From the NCBI GenBank assembly GCA_030522415.1, contig JAMASW010000035.1, forward strand, positions 1 through 64,000: 64,000 nucleotides of DNA. Direction: 5' to 3'. The notes under the pieces are model-generated. The model had not been told where the DNA came from. It was given only the letters and a program-made list of their open reading frames with translations, and made no database searches. This DNA comes from Channallabes apus (Eukaryota > Chordata > Actinopteri > Siluriformes > Clariidae). Shown in pieces: positions 23,005-34,600 of the stretch (within the stretch, counting starts at the first letter, position 1; every line of letters begins with the position of its first letter). Made by a program: the position numbers and the translations under genes.

Positions 23005-26000
23005 GAGCGCGCGTGTACGCTGGGCCCAGGGGTGTGGGAGAGCGCGTGTACGCTGGGCCCAGGGGTGTGGGAGAGCGCGTGTACGCTGGGCCCAGGGTGT
23101 GGGAGAGCGCATGTACGCTGGGCCCAGGTGTGTGGGAGAGCGCGTGTACGCTGGGCCCAGGGTGTGGGAGAGCGCATGTACGCTGGGCCCAGGTGTGTGG
23201 GAGAGCGCGTGTACGCTGGGCCCAGGGTGTGGGAGAGCGCGTGTACGCTGGGCCCAAGGGTGTGGGAGCGCGTGTGTACGCTGGGCCCAGGGGTGTGGGA
23301 GCGCACGTGTACGCTGGGCCCAGGGGTGTGGGAGCGCGTGTGTACCCAGCGGTGTGGGAGCGCGTGTGTACCCATGGCCCAGGGGTGTGGGAGCGCGTGT
23401 GTACCCAGCGGTGTGGGAGCGCGCGTGTACGCTGGGCCCAGGGGTGTGGGAGCGCGCGTGTACGCTGGGCCCAGGCGTGTGGGAGAGCGCGTGTACGCTG
23501 GGCCCAGGGGTGTGGGAGAGCGCGTGTACGCTGGGCCCAGGGGTGTGGGAGAGCGCGTGTACGCTGGGCCCAGGGGTGTGGGAGCGCGCGTGTACCCAGG
23601 GCCCAGGGGTGTGGGAGCGCGCGTGTACCCAGGGCCCAGGGGTGTGGGAGCGCGCGTGTACCCAGGGCCCAGGGGTGTGGGAGCGCGCGTGTACCCAGGG
23701 CCCAGGGGTGTGGGAGCGCGTGTGTACGCTGGGCACAGGGGTGTGGGAGCGCGTGTGTACGCTGGGCCCGGGGGTGTGGCAGCGCGTGTGTACGCTGGGC
23801 CCAGGGGTGTGGGAGCGCGTGTGTACGCTGGGCCCAGGGGTGCGGGAGCGCGTGTGTACGCTGGGCCCAGGGGTGCGGGAGCGCGTGTGTACGCTGGGCC
23901 CAGGGGTGCGGGAGCGCGTGTGTACGCTGGGCCCAGGGGTGTGGGAGCGCGTGTGTACCCAGCGGTGTGGGAGCGCGTGTGTACGCTGGGCCCAGGGGTG
24001 AGGGAGCGCGTGTGTACGCTGGGCCCAGGGGTGTGGGTGCGCGTGTGTACGCTGGGCCCAAGGGTGTGGCAGCGCGTGTGTACGCTGGGCCCAGGGGTGT
24101 GGGAGCGCGTGTGTACGCTGGGCCCATGGGTGAGGGAGCGCATGTGTACGCTGGGCCCAGGGGTGTGGGAGCGCGTGTGTACCCAGGGTTGTGGGAGCGC
24201 GTGTGTAAGCTGGGCCCATGGGGTGTGAGAGCGGGTGTGTACCCAGGGGTGTGGGAGCGCGTGTGTACCCAGGGGTGAGGGAGCGCGTGTGTACGCTGGG
24301 CCCAGGGGTGTGGGAGCGCTTGTGTACGCTGGGCCCATGGGTGAGGGAGCGCATTTGTACGCTGGGCCCAGGGGTGTGGGAGCGCGTGTGTACCCAGGGT
24401 TGTGGGAGCGCGTGTGTAAGCTTGGCCCATGGGGTGTGAGAGCGGGTGTGCACCCAGGGGTGTGGGAGCGCGTGTGTACCCAGGGGTGAGGGAGCGCGTG
24501 TGTACGCTGGGCCCAGGGGTGTGGCAGCGCTTGTGTACGCTGGGCCCAGGGGTGTGGGAGCGCGTGTGTACCCAGCGGTGTGGGAGCGCGTGTGTACGCT
24601 GGGCCCAGGGGCGTGGGTGCACGTGTGTACGCTGGGCCCAGGGGTGTGGCAGCGCGTGTGTACGCTGGGCCCAGGGGTGTGGGAGCGCGTGTGTACGCTG
24701 GGCCCATGGGTGAGGGAGCGCATGTGTACGGTGGGCCCAGGGGTGTGGGAGCGCGTGTGTACCCAGCGGTGTGGGAGCGCGTGTGTACGCTGGGCCCAGG
24801 GGTGCGGGAGCGCGTGTTTACCCTGGGCCCAGGGGTGTGGGAGCGCGTTTGCTCCCAGCGGTGTGGGAGCGCGTGTGTACCCAGCGGTGTGTGAGCGTGT
24901 GTGTACGCTGGGCCCAGGGGTGTGGGAGCGCGTGTGTACGCTGGGCCCAGGTGTGTGGGAGCGCGTGTGTACGCTGGGCCAAGGGGTGTGGGTGCGCGTG
25001 TGTACGCTGGGCCCAGGGGTGTGGCAGCGCGTGTGTACGCTGGGCCCAGGGGTGTGGGAGCGCGTGTGTACGCCGGGCCCAGGGGTGTGGGAGCGCGTGT
25101 GTACGCTGGGCCCAGGGGTGTGGGAGCGCGTGTGTACGCTGGGCCCAGGGGTGTGGGAGCGCGTGTGTACGCTGGGCCCAGGGGTGTGGGAGCGCGTGTG
25201 TACGCTGGGCCCAGGGGTGTGGGAGCGCGTGTGTACCCAGCGGTGTGGGAGCGCGTGTGTACCCAGCGGTGTGGGAGCGCGTGTGTACCCAGCGGTGTGT
25301 GAGAGCATGTGTACGCTGGGCCCAGGGGTGTGGGAGCGCGTGTGTACGCTGGGCCCAGGGGTGCGGGAGCGCGTGTGTACGCTGGGCCCAGGGGTGTGGG
25401 AGCGCGTGTGTACCCAGCGGTGTGGGAGCGCGTGTGTACGCTGGGCCCAGGGGTGTGGGAGCGCGTGTGTACGCTGGGCCCATGGGTGAGGGAGCGCATG
25501 TGTACGCTGGGCCCAGGGGTGTGGGAGCGCGTGTGTACCCAGGGTTGTGGGAGCGCGTGAGTACGCTGGGCCCATGGGTGTGGGAGCGCGTGTGTACCCA
25601 GCGGTGTGGGAGCGCGTGTGTACGCTGGGCCCAGGGGTGTGGGAGCGCGTGTGCTCCCAGCGGTGTGGGAGCGCGTATGTACCCAGCGGTGTGTGAGCGT
25701 GTGTGTATGCTGGGCCCAGGGGTGTGGGAGCGCGTGTGTACGCTGGGCCCAGGTGTGTGGGTGCGCGTGTGTACGCTGGGCCAAGGGGTGTGGGTGCGCG
25801 TGTGTACGCTGGGCCCAGGAGTGTGGCAGCGCGTGTGTACGCTGGGCACAGGGGTATGGGAGCGCGTGTGTACGCTGGGCCCAGGGGTGTGGGAGCGCGT
25901 GTGTATGCTGGGCCCAGGGGTGTGGGAGCGCGTGTGTACGCTGGGCCCAGGGGTGTGGGAGCGCGTGTGTACGCTGGGCCCAGGGGTGTGGGAGCGCGTG

Positions 26001-26060
26001 TGAACCCAGCGGTGTGGGAGTGCGTGTGTACCCAGCGGTGTGTGAGAGCATGTGTACGCT
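23005..26060 (+). repeat. Three-kilobase segment, copy 2 of 3
   Basis: Offset 5,105 from copy 1, with the HindIII variant at 24418-24423. It opens with the third GAGAGCGC block (23005-23710), again closing in four CCCAGGGCCCAGGGG units. Its right part, from about 25565, is also the first member of the 1,981-bp tandem pair. Near 26060 it keeps GTGTGGG where copy 1 has GTGCGGG near 20965, which is where the match to copy 1 ends. Confidence 0.87.
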
Positions 26061-29000
26061 GGGCCCAGGGGTGTGGGAGCGCGTGTGTACGCTGGGCCCA
26101 GGGGTGTGGGAGCGCGTGTGTACCCAGCGGTGTGTGAAAGCATGTGTACGCTGGGCCCAGGGGTGTGGGAGCGCGTGTGTACGCTGGCCCCAGGGGTGTG
26201 GCAGCGCGTGTGTACGCTGGGCCCAGGGGTGTGGGAGCGCGTGTGTACCCAGCGGTGTGGGAGCGCGTGTGTAACCAGCGGTGTGTGAGCGCATGTGTAC
26301 GCTGGGCCCAGGGGTGTGGGATCGCGTGTGTACGCTGGGCCCAGGGGTGTGGGTGCGCGTGTGTACCCTGGGCCCATGGGTGTGGCAGCGCGTGTGTACG
26401 CTTAACCCAGGGGTGTGGGAGCGCGTGTGTACGCTGGGCCCAGGGGTGTGGGAGCGCGTGTGTACGCTGGGCCCAGGGGTCTGGCAGCGCGTGTGTACGC
26501 TGGGCCCAGGGATGTGGGAGCGCGTATGTATGCTGGGCCCATTGGTGTGGGAGCGCGAGTGTACCCAGCGGTGTGGGAGCGCGTGTGTACACTGGGCCCA
26601 GCGGTGTGGGAGCGCGTGTGTACGCTGGGCCCAGGGGTGTGGGAGCGCGTGTGTACGCTGGGCCCATGGGTGTGGGAGCGCGTGTGTACGCTGGGCCCAG
26701 GGCTGTGGGAGCGCGTGTGTACGCTGGGCCCAGGGGTTTGGGAGCGCGTGTGTACGCTGGGCCCAGGGCTGTGGGAGCGCGTGTGTACGCTGGGCCCAGG
26801 GGTGTGGGAGCGCGTTTGTACGCTGGGCCCAGGGGTGTGGGAGCGCGTGTGTACGCTGGGCCCAGGGGTGTGGCAGCGCGTGTGTACGCTGGGCCCAGGG
26901 GTGTGGGAGCGCGTGTGTATGCTGGGCCCATGGGTGTGGGAGCGCTTGTGTACCCAGCGGTGTGGGAGCGCGTGTGTACGCTGGGCCCAGGGGTGCGGGA
27001 GCGCGTGTGTACGCTGGGCCCAGGGGTGTGGGAGCGCGTGTGTACCCAGCGGTGTGGGAGCGCCTGTGTACTCAGCGGTGTGTGAGCGCATGTGTACGCT
27101 GGGCCCAGGGGTGTGGGAGCGCGTGTGTACGCTGGGCCCAGGTGTGTGGGTGCGCGTGTGTATGCTGGGCCCAGGGGTGTGGCAGCGTGTGTGTACGCAG
27201 GGCCCAGCGGTGTGGGAGCGCATGTGTACCCAGCGGTGCGTGAGCGCATGTGTACGCTGGGCCCAGGGGTGTGGGAGCGCGTGTGTACGCTGGGCCCAGG
27301 GGTGTGGGAGCGCGTGTGTACGCTGGGCCCAGGGGTGTGGGAGCGCGTGTGTACGCTGGGCCCAGGGGTGCGGGAGCGCGTGTGTACGCTGGGCCCAGGG
27401 GTGCGGGAGCGCGTGTGTACGCTGGGCCCAGGGGTGTGGGAGCGCGTGTGTACCCAGCGGTGTGGGAGCGCGTGTGTACGCTGGGCCCAGGGGTGAGGGA
27501 GCGCGTGTGTACGCTGGGCCCAGGGGTGTGGGTGCGCGTGTGTACGCTGGGCCCATGGGTGTGGGAGCGCGTGTGTACCCAGCGGTGTGGGAGCGCGTGT
27601 GTACGCTGGGCCCAGGGGTGTGGGAGCGCGTGTGCTCCCAGCGGTGTGGGAGCGCGTATGTACCCAGCGGTGTGTGAGCGTGTGTGTATGCTGGGCCCAG
27701 GGGTGTGGGAGCGCGTGTGTACGCTGGGCCCAGGTGTGTGGGTGCGCGTGTGTACGCTGGGCCAAGGGGTGTGGGTGCGCGTGTGTACGCTGGGCCCAGG
27801 AGTGTGGCAGCGCGTGTGTACGCTGGGCACAGGGGTATGGGAGCGCGTGTGTACGCTGGGCCCAGGGGTGTGGGAGCGCGTGTGTATGCTGGGCCCAGGG
27901 GTGTGGGAGCGCGTGTGTACGCTGGGCCCAGGGGTGTGGGAGCGCGTGTGTACGCTGGGCCCAGGGGTGTGGGAGCGCGTGTGAACCCAGCGGTGTGGGA
28001 GTGCGTGTGTACCCAGCGGTGTGTGAGAGCATGTGTACGCTGGGCCCAGGGGTGTGGGAGCGCGTGTGTACGCTGGGCCCAGGGGTGTGGGAGCGCGTGT
28101 GTACCCAGCGGTGTGTGAAAGCATGTGTACGCTGGGCCCAGGGGTGTGGGAGCGCGTGTGTACGCTGGCCCCAGGGGTGTGGCAGCGCGTGTGTACGCTG
28201 GGCCCAGGGGTGTGGGAGCGCGTGTGTACCCAGCGGTGTGGGAGCGCGTGTGTAACCAGCGGTGTGTGAGCGCATGTGTACGCTGGGCCCAGGGGTGTGG
28301 GATCGCGTGTGTACGCTGGGCCCAGGGGTGTGGGTGCGCGTGTGTACCCTGGGCCCATGGGTGTGGCAGCGCGTGTGTACGCTTAACCCAGGGGTGTGGG
28401 AGCGCGTGTGTACGCTGGGCCCAGGGGTGTGGGAGCGCGTGTGTACGCTGGGCCCAGGGGTCTGGCAGCGCGTGTGTACGCTGGGCCCAGGGATGTGGGA
28501 GCGCGTATGTATGCTGGGCCCATTGGTGTGGGAGCGCGAGTGTACCCAGCGGTGTGGGAGCGCGTGTGTACACTGGGCCCAGCGGTGTGGGAGCGCGTGT
28601 GTACGCTGGGCCCAGGGGTGTGGGAGCGCGTGTGTACGCTGGGCCCATGGGTGTGGGAGCGCGTGTGTACGCTGGGCCCAGGGCTGTGGGAGCGCGTGTG
28701 TACGCTGGGCCCAGGGGTTTGGGAGCGCGTGTGTACGCTGGGCCCAGGGCTGTGGGAGCGCGTGTGTACGCTGGGCCCAGGGGTGTGGGAGCGCGTTTGT
28801 ACGCTGGGCCCAGGGGTGTGGGAGCGCGTGTGTACGCTGGGCCCAGGGGTGTGGCAGCGCGTGTGTACGCTGGGCCCAGGGGTGTGGGAGCGCGTGTGTA
28901 TGCTGGGCCCATGGGTGTGGGAGCGCTTGTGTACCCAGCGGTGTGGGAGCGCGTGTGTACGCTGGGCCCAGGGGTGCGGGAGCGCGTGTGTACGCTGGGC

Positions 29001-29466
29001 CCAGGGGTGTGGGAGCGCGTGTGTACCCAGCGGTGTGGGAGCGCCTGTGTACTCAGCGGTGTGTGAGCGCATGTGTACGCTGGGCCCAGGGGTGTGGGAG
29101 CGCGTGTGTACGCTGGGCCCAGGTGTGTGGGTGCGCGTGTGTATGCTGGGCCCAGGGGTGTGGCAGCGTGTGTGTACGCTGGGCCCAGCGGTGTGGGAGC
29201 GCATGTGTACCCAGCGGTGCGTGAGCGCATGTGTACGCTGGGCCCAGGGGTGTGGGAGCGCGTGTGTACGCTGGGCCCAGGGGTGTGGGAGCGCGTGTGT
29301 ACGCTGGGCCCAGGGGTGTGGGAGCGCGTGTGTACGCTGGGCCCAGGGGTGCGGGAGCGCGTGTGTACGCTGGGCCCAGGGGTGCGGGAGCGCGTGTGTA
29401 CGCTGGGCCCAGGGGTGTGGGAGCGCGTGTGTACCCAGCGGTGTGGGAGCGCGTGTGTACGCTGGG
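25565..29466 (+). repeat. 1,981-bp tandem pair (module Z)
   Basis: Landmarks repeat at offset 1,981: 25703 with 27684, 26144 with 28125, 26415 with 28396, and 27250 with 29231. The module contains GCGTGTGCTCCC, GGGGTATGGG, GTGTGAACCC, GTGTGAAAGC, GTGTAACCAGCGG, a CTTAACCC tail, GGGGTTTGGG and CGCAGGGCCCAGCGG or CGCTGGGCCCAGCGG. Its GTGTGAAAGC landmark recurs at 26132, 28113, 31607, 35164, 37085, 45282, 48839 and 50826, so eight full or partial modules are present. The second member ends near 29466, where GTGTGGG replaces GTGAGGG. Confidence 0.88.
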
Positions 29467-31609
29467 CCCAGGGGTGTGGGAGCGCGTGTGTACGCTGGGC
29501 CCAGGGGTGTGGGTGCGCGTGTGTACGCTGGGCCCAAGGGTGTGGCAGCGCGTGTGTACGCTGGGCCCAGGGGTGTGGGAGCGCGTGTGTACGCTGGGCC
29601 CAGGGGTGTGGGAGCGCGTGTGTACGCTGGGCCCAGGGGTGTGGGAGCGCGTGTGTACCCAGGGTTGTGGGAGCGCGTGTGTAAGCTGGGCCCATGGGGT
29701 GTGAGAGCGGGTGTGTACCCAGGGGTGTGGGAGCGCGTGTGTACCCAGGGGTGAGGGAGCGCGTGTGTACGCTGGGCCCAGGGGTGTGGGAGCGCTTGTG
29801 TACGCTGGGCCCATGGGTGAGGGAGCGCATTTGTACGCTGGGCCCAGGGGTGTGGGAGCGCGTGTGTACCCAGGGTTGTGGGAGCGCGTGTGTAAGCTTG
29901 GCCCATGGGGTGTGAGAGCGGGTGTGCACCCAGGGGTGTGGGAGCGCGTGTGTACCCAGGGGTGAGGGAGCGCGTGTGTACGCTGGGCCCAGGGGTGTGG
30001 CAGCGCTTGTGTACGCTGGGCCCAGGGGTGTGGGAGCGCGTGTGTACCCAGCGGTGTGGGAGCGCGTGTGTACGCTGGGCCCAGGGGCGTGGGTGCACGT
30101 GTGTACGCTGGGCCCAGGGGTGTGGCAGCGCGTGTGTACGCTGGGCCCAGGGGTGTGGGAGCGCGTGTGTACGCTGGGCCCATGGGTGAGGGAGCGCATG
30201 TGTACGGTGGGCCCAGGGGTGTGGGAGCGCGTGTGTACCCAGCGGTGTGGGAGCGCGTGTGTACGCTGGGCCCAGGGGTGCGGGAGCGCGTGTTTACCCT
30301 GGGCCCAGGGGTGTGGGAGCGCGTTTGCTCCCAGCGGTGTGGGAGCGCGTGTGTACCCAGCGGTGTGTGAGCGTGTGTGTACGCTGGGCCCAGGGGTGTG
30401 GGAGCGCGTGTGTACGCTGGGCCCAGGTGTGTGGGAGCGCGTGTGTACGCTGGGCCCAGGGGTGTGGGTGCGCGTGTGTACGCTGGGCCCAGGGGTGTGG
30501 CAGCGCGTGTGTACGCTGGGCCCAGGGGTGTGGGAGCGCGTGTGTACGCCGGGCCCAGGGGTGTGGGAGCGCGTGTGTACGCTGGGCCAGGGTTGTGGGA
30601 GCGCGTGTGTACGCTGGGCCCAGGGGTGTGGGAGCGCGTGTGTACGCTGGGCCCAGGGGTGTGGGTGCGCGTGTGTACGCTGGGCCCAGGGGTGTGGGAG
30701 CGCGTGTGTACCCAGCGGTGTGGGAGCGCGTGTGTACCCAGCGGTGTGGGAGCGCGTGTGTACCCAGCGGTGTGTGAGAGCATGTGTACGCTGGGCCCAG
30801 GGGTGTGGGAGCGCGTGTGTACGCTGGGCCCAGGGGTGCGGGAGCGCGTGTGTACGCTGGGCCCAGGGGTGTGGGAGCGCGTGTGTACCCAGCGGTGTGG
30901 GAGCGCGTGTGTACGCTGGGCCCAGGGGTGTGGGAGCGCGTGTGTACGCTGGGCCCATGGGTGAGGGAGCGCATGTGTACGCTGGGCCCAGGGGTGTGGG
31001 AGCGCGTGTGTACCCAGGGTTGTGGGAGCGCGTGAGTACGCTGGGCCCATGGGTGTGGGAGCGCGTGTGTACCCAGCGGTGTGGGAGCGCGTGTGTACGC
31101 TGGGCCCAGGGGTGTGGGAGCGCGTGTGCTCCCAGCGGTGTGGGAGCGCGTATGTACCCAGCGGTGTGTGAGCGTGTGTGTATGCTGGGCCCAGGGGTGT
31201 GGGAGCGCGTGTGTACGCTGGGCCCAGGTGTGTGGGTGCGCGTGTGTACGCTGGGCCAAGGGGTGTGGGTGCGCGTGTGTACGCTGGGCCCAGGAGTGTG
31301 GCAGCGCGTGTGTACGCTGGGCACAGGGGTATGGGAGCGCGTGTGTACGCTGGGCCCAGGGGTGTGGGAGCGCGTGTGTATGCTGGGCCCAGGGGTGTGG
31401 GAGCGCGTGTGTACGCTGGGCCCAGGGGTGTGGGAGCGCGTGTGTACGCTGGGCCCAGGGGTGTGGGAGCGCGTGTGAACCCAGCGGTGTGGGAGTGCGT
31501 GTGTACCCAGCGGTGTGTGAGAGCATGTGTACGCTGGGCCCAGGGGTGTGGGAGCGCGTGTGTACGCTGGGCCCAGGGGTGTGGGAGCGCGTGTGTACCC
31601 AGCGGTGTG
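29467..31609 (+). repeat. Three-kilobase segment, copy 3 (truncated and patched)
   Basis: Matches 23991-26133 with offset 5,476, falling to 5,475 after a replaced patch. It keeps the 211-bp pair with the HindIII variant at 29894-29899, the GTGCACG unit and the GTGAGTACG landmark. The GAGAGCGC block that opens copies 1 and 2 is absent on the left. The patch at about 30581-30705 carries GGCCAGGGTTGTGGG and GGGTGCG units from the ladder family in place of a consensus run. Confidence 0.83.
30581..30705 (+). repeat. Ladder-family patch inside copy 3
   Basis: Copies 1 and 2 have consecutive consensus units here (about 20000-20120 and 25105-25225). Copy 3 instead has the 32-bp GGCCAGGGTTGTGGG unit and a GGGTGCGCG unit, an order found in ladder blocks such as 22505-22600. 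Flanks on both sides stay aligned with a net change of one base, which is the pattern expected of a conversion tract or a double exchange. Confidence 0.75.
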
Positions 31610-34600
31610 TGAAAGCATGTGTACGCTGGGCCCAGGGGTGTGGGAGCGCGTGGGTACGCTGGCCCCAGGGGTGTGGCAGCGCGTGTGTACGCTGGGCCCA
31701 GGGGTGTGGGAGCGCGTGTGTACCCAGCGGTGTGGGAGCGCGTGTGTAACCAGCGGTGTGTGAGCGCATGTGTACGCTGGGCCCAGGGGTGTGGGATCGC
31801 GTGTGTACGCTGGGCCCAGGGGTGTGGGTGCGCGTGTGTACCCTGGGCCCATGGGTGTGGCAGCGCGTGTGTACGCTTAACCCAGGGGTGTGGGAGCGCG
31901 TGTGTACGCTGGGCCCAGGGGTGTGGGAGCGCGTGTGTACGCTGGGCCCAGGGGTCTGGCAGCGCGTGTGTACGCTGGGCCCAGGGATGTGGGAGCGCGT
32001 ATGTATGCTGGGCCCATTGGTGTGGGAGCGCGAGTGTACCCAGCGGTGTGGGAGCGCGTGTGTACACTGGGCCCAGCGGTGTGGGAGCGCGTGTGTACGC
32101 TGGGCCCAGGGGTGTGGGAGCGCGTGTGTACGCTGGGCCCATGGGTGTGGGAGCGCGTGTGTACGCTGGGCCCAGGGCTGTGGGAGCGCGTGTGTACGCT
32201 GGGCCCAGGGGTTTGGGAGCGCGTGTGTACGCTGGGCCCAGGGCTGTGGGAGCGCGTGTGTACGCTGGGCCCAGGGGTGTGGGAGCGCGTTTGTACGCTG
32301 GGCCCAGGGGTGTGGGAGCGCGTGTGTACGCTGGGCCCAGGGGTGTGGCAGCGCGTGTGTACGCTGGGCCCAGGGGTGTGGGAGCGCGTGTGTATGCTGG
32401 GCCCATGGGTGTGGGAGCGCTTGTGTACCCAGCGGTGTGGGAGCGCGTGTGTACGCTGGGCCCAGGGGTGCGGGAGCGCGTGTGTACGCTGGGCCCAGGG
32501 GTGTGGGAGCGCGTGTGTACCCAGCGGTGTGGGAGCGCCTGTGTACTCAGCGGTGTGTGAGCGCATGTGTACGCTGGGCCCAGGGGTGTGGGAGCGCGTG
32601 TGTACGCTGGGCCCAGGTGTGTGGGTGCGCGTGTGTATGCTGGGCCCAGGGGTGTGGCAGCGTGTGTGTACGCAGGGCCCAGCGGTGTGGGAGCGCATGT
32701 GTACCCAGCGGTGCGTGAGCGCATGTGTACGCTGGGCCCAGGGGTGTGGGAGCGCGTGTGTACGCTGGGCCCAGGGGTGTGGGAGCGCGTGTGTACGCTG
32801 GGCCCAGGGGTGTGGGAGCGCGTGTGTACCCAGGGGTGTGGGAGCGCGTGTGTACGCTGGGCCAGGGTTGTGGGAGCGCGTGTGTACGCTGGGCCCAGGG
32901 GTGTGGGAGCGCGTGTGTACGCTGGGCCCAGGGGTGTGGGTGCGCGTGTGTACGCTGGGCCCAGAGGTGTGGCAGCGCGTGTGTACGCTGGGCCCAGGGG
33001 TGTGGGAGCGCGTGTGTACGCTGGGCCCAGGGGTGTGGTAGCGCGTGTGTACCCAGGGGTCTGGGAGCGCGTGTGTACGCTGGGCCCAGGGGTGTGGGAG
33101 CGCGTGTGTACGCTGGGCCCAGGGGTCTGGGAGCACGTGTGTACACTGGGCCCAGGGGTGTGGGAGCGCGTGTGTACCCAGGGGTGAGGGAGCGCGTGTG
33201 TACGCTGGGCCAGGGTTGTGGGAGCGCGTGTGTACGCTGGGCCCAGGGGTGTGGGAGCGCGTGTGTACGCTGGGCCCAGGGGTGTGGGTGCGCGTGTGTA
33301 CGCTGGGCCCAGGGGTGTGGCAGCGCGTGTGTACGCTGGGCCCAGGGGTGTGGGAGCGCGTGTGTACGCTGGGCCCAGGGGTGTGGTAGCGCGTGTGTAC
33401 CCAGGGGTCTGGGAGCGCGTGTGTACGCTGGGCCCAGGTGTGTGGGAGCGCGTGTGTACGCTGGGCCCAGGGGTGTGGGAGCGCGTGTGTACCCAGCGGT
33501 GTGGGAGCGCGTGTGTACCCAGCGGTGTGTGAGCGCATGTGTACGCTGGGCCCAGGGGTGTGGGAGCGCGTGTGTACGCTGGGCCCAGGGGTGTGGGTGC
33601 GCGTGTGTACCCTGGGCCCAGGGGTGTGGCAGCGCGTATGTACGCTGGACCCAGGGGTGTGGGAGCGCGTGTGTATGCTGGGCCCAGGGGTGCGGGAGCG
33701 CGTGTGTACCCAGCGGTGTGGGAGCGCGTGTGTACGCTGGGCCCAGGGGTGTGGGAGCGCGTGTGTACGCTGGGCCCAGGGGTGTGGTAGCGCGTGTGTA
33801 CCCAGGGGTCTGGGAGCGCGTGTGTACGCTGGGCCCAGGGGTGTGGGAGCGCGTGTGTACGCTGGGCCCAGGGGTGTGGGAGCGCGTGTGTACGCTGGGC
33901 CCAGGGGTGTGGGAGCGCGTGTGTACGCTGGGCTCAGGGGTGTGGGAGCGCGTGTGTACGCTGGGCCCAGCGGTGTGGGAGCGCGTGTGTACCCAGCGGT
34001 GTGGGAGCGCGTGTGTACGCTGGGCCCAGGGGTGTGGGAGCGCGTGTGTACCCAGCGGTGTGGGAGCGCTTGTGTACGCTGGGCCCACGGGTGTGGGATC
34101 GCGTGTGTACCCAGCGGTGTGTGAGCGCGTGTGTACGCTGGTCCAAGGGCTCTGAGAGCGAGTGTGTACGTTGGGCCCAGGGGTGTGGGAGCGCGTGTGT
34201 ACGCTGGGCCCAGGGGTGTGGGAGCGCGTGTGTACGCTGGGCCCAGGGGTGTGGGAGCGCGTGTGTACCCAGCGGTGTGGGAGCGCGTGTGTACCCAGCG
34301 GTGTGGGAGCGCGTGTGTACCCAGCGGTGTGTGAGAGCATGTGTACGCTGGGCCCAGGGGTGTGGGAGCGCGTGTGTACGCTGGGCCCAGGGGTGCGGGA
34401 GCGCGTGTGTACGCTGGGCCCAGGGGTGTGGGAGCGCGTGTGTACCCAGCGGTGTGGGAGCGCGTGTGTACGCTGGGCCCAGGGGTGTGGGAGCGAGTGT
34501 GTACGCTGGGCCCATGGGTGAGGGAGCGCATGTGTACGCTGGGCCCAGGGGTGTGGGAGCGCGTGTGTACCCAGGGTTGTGGGAGCGCGTGAGTACGCTG

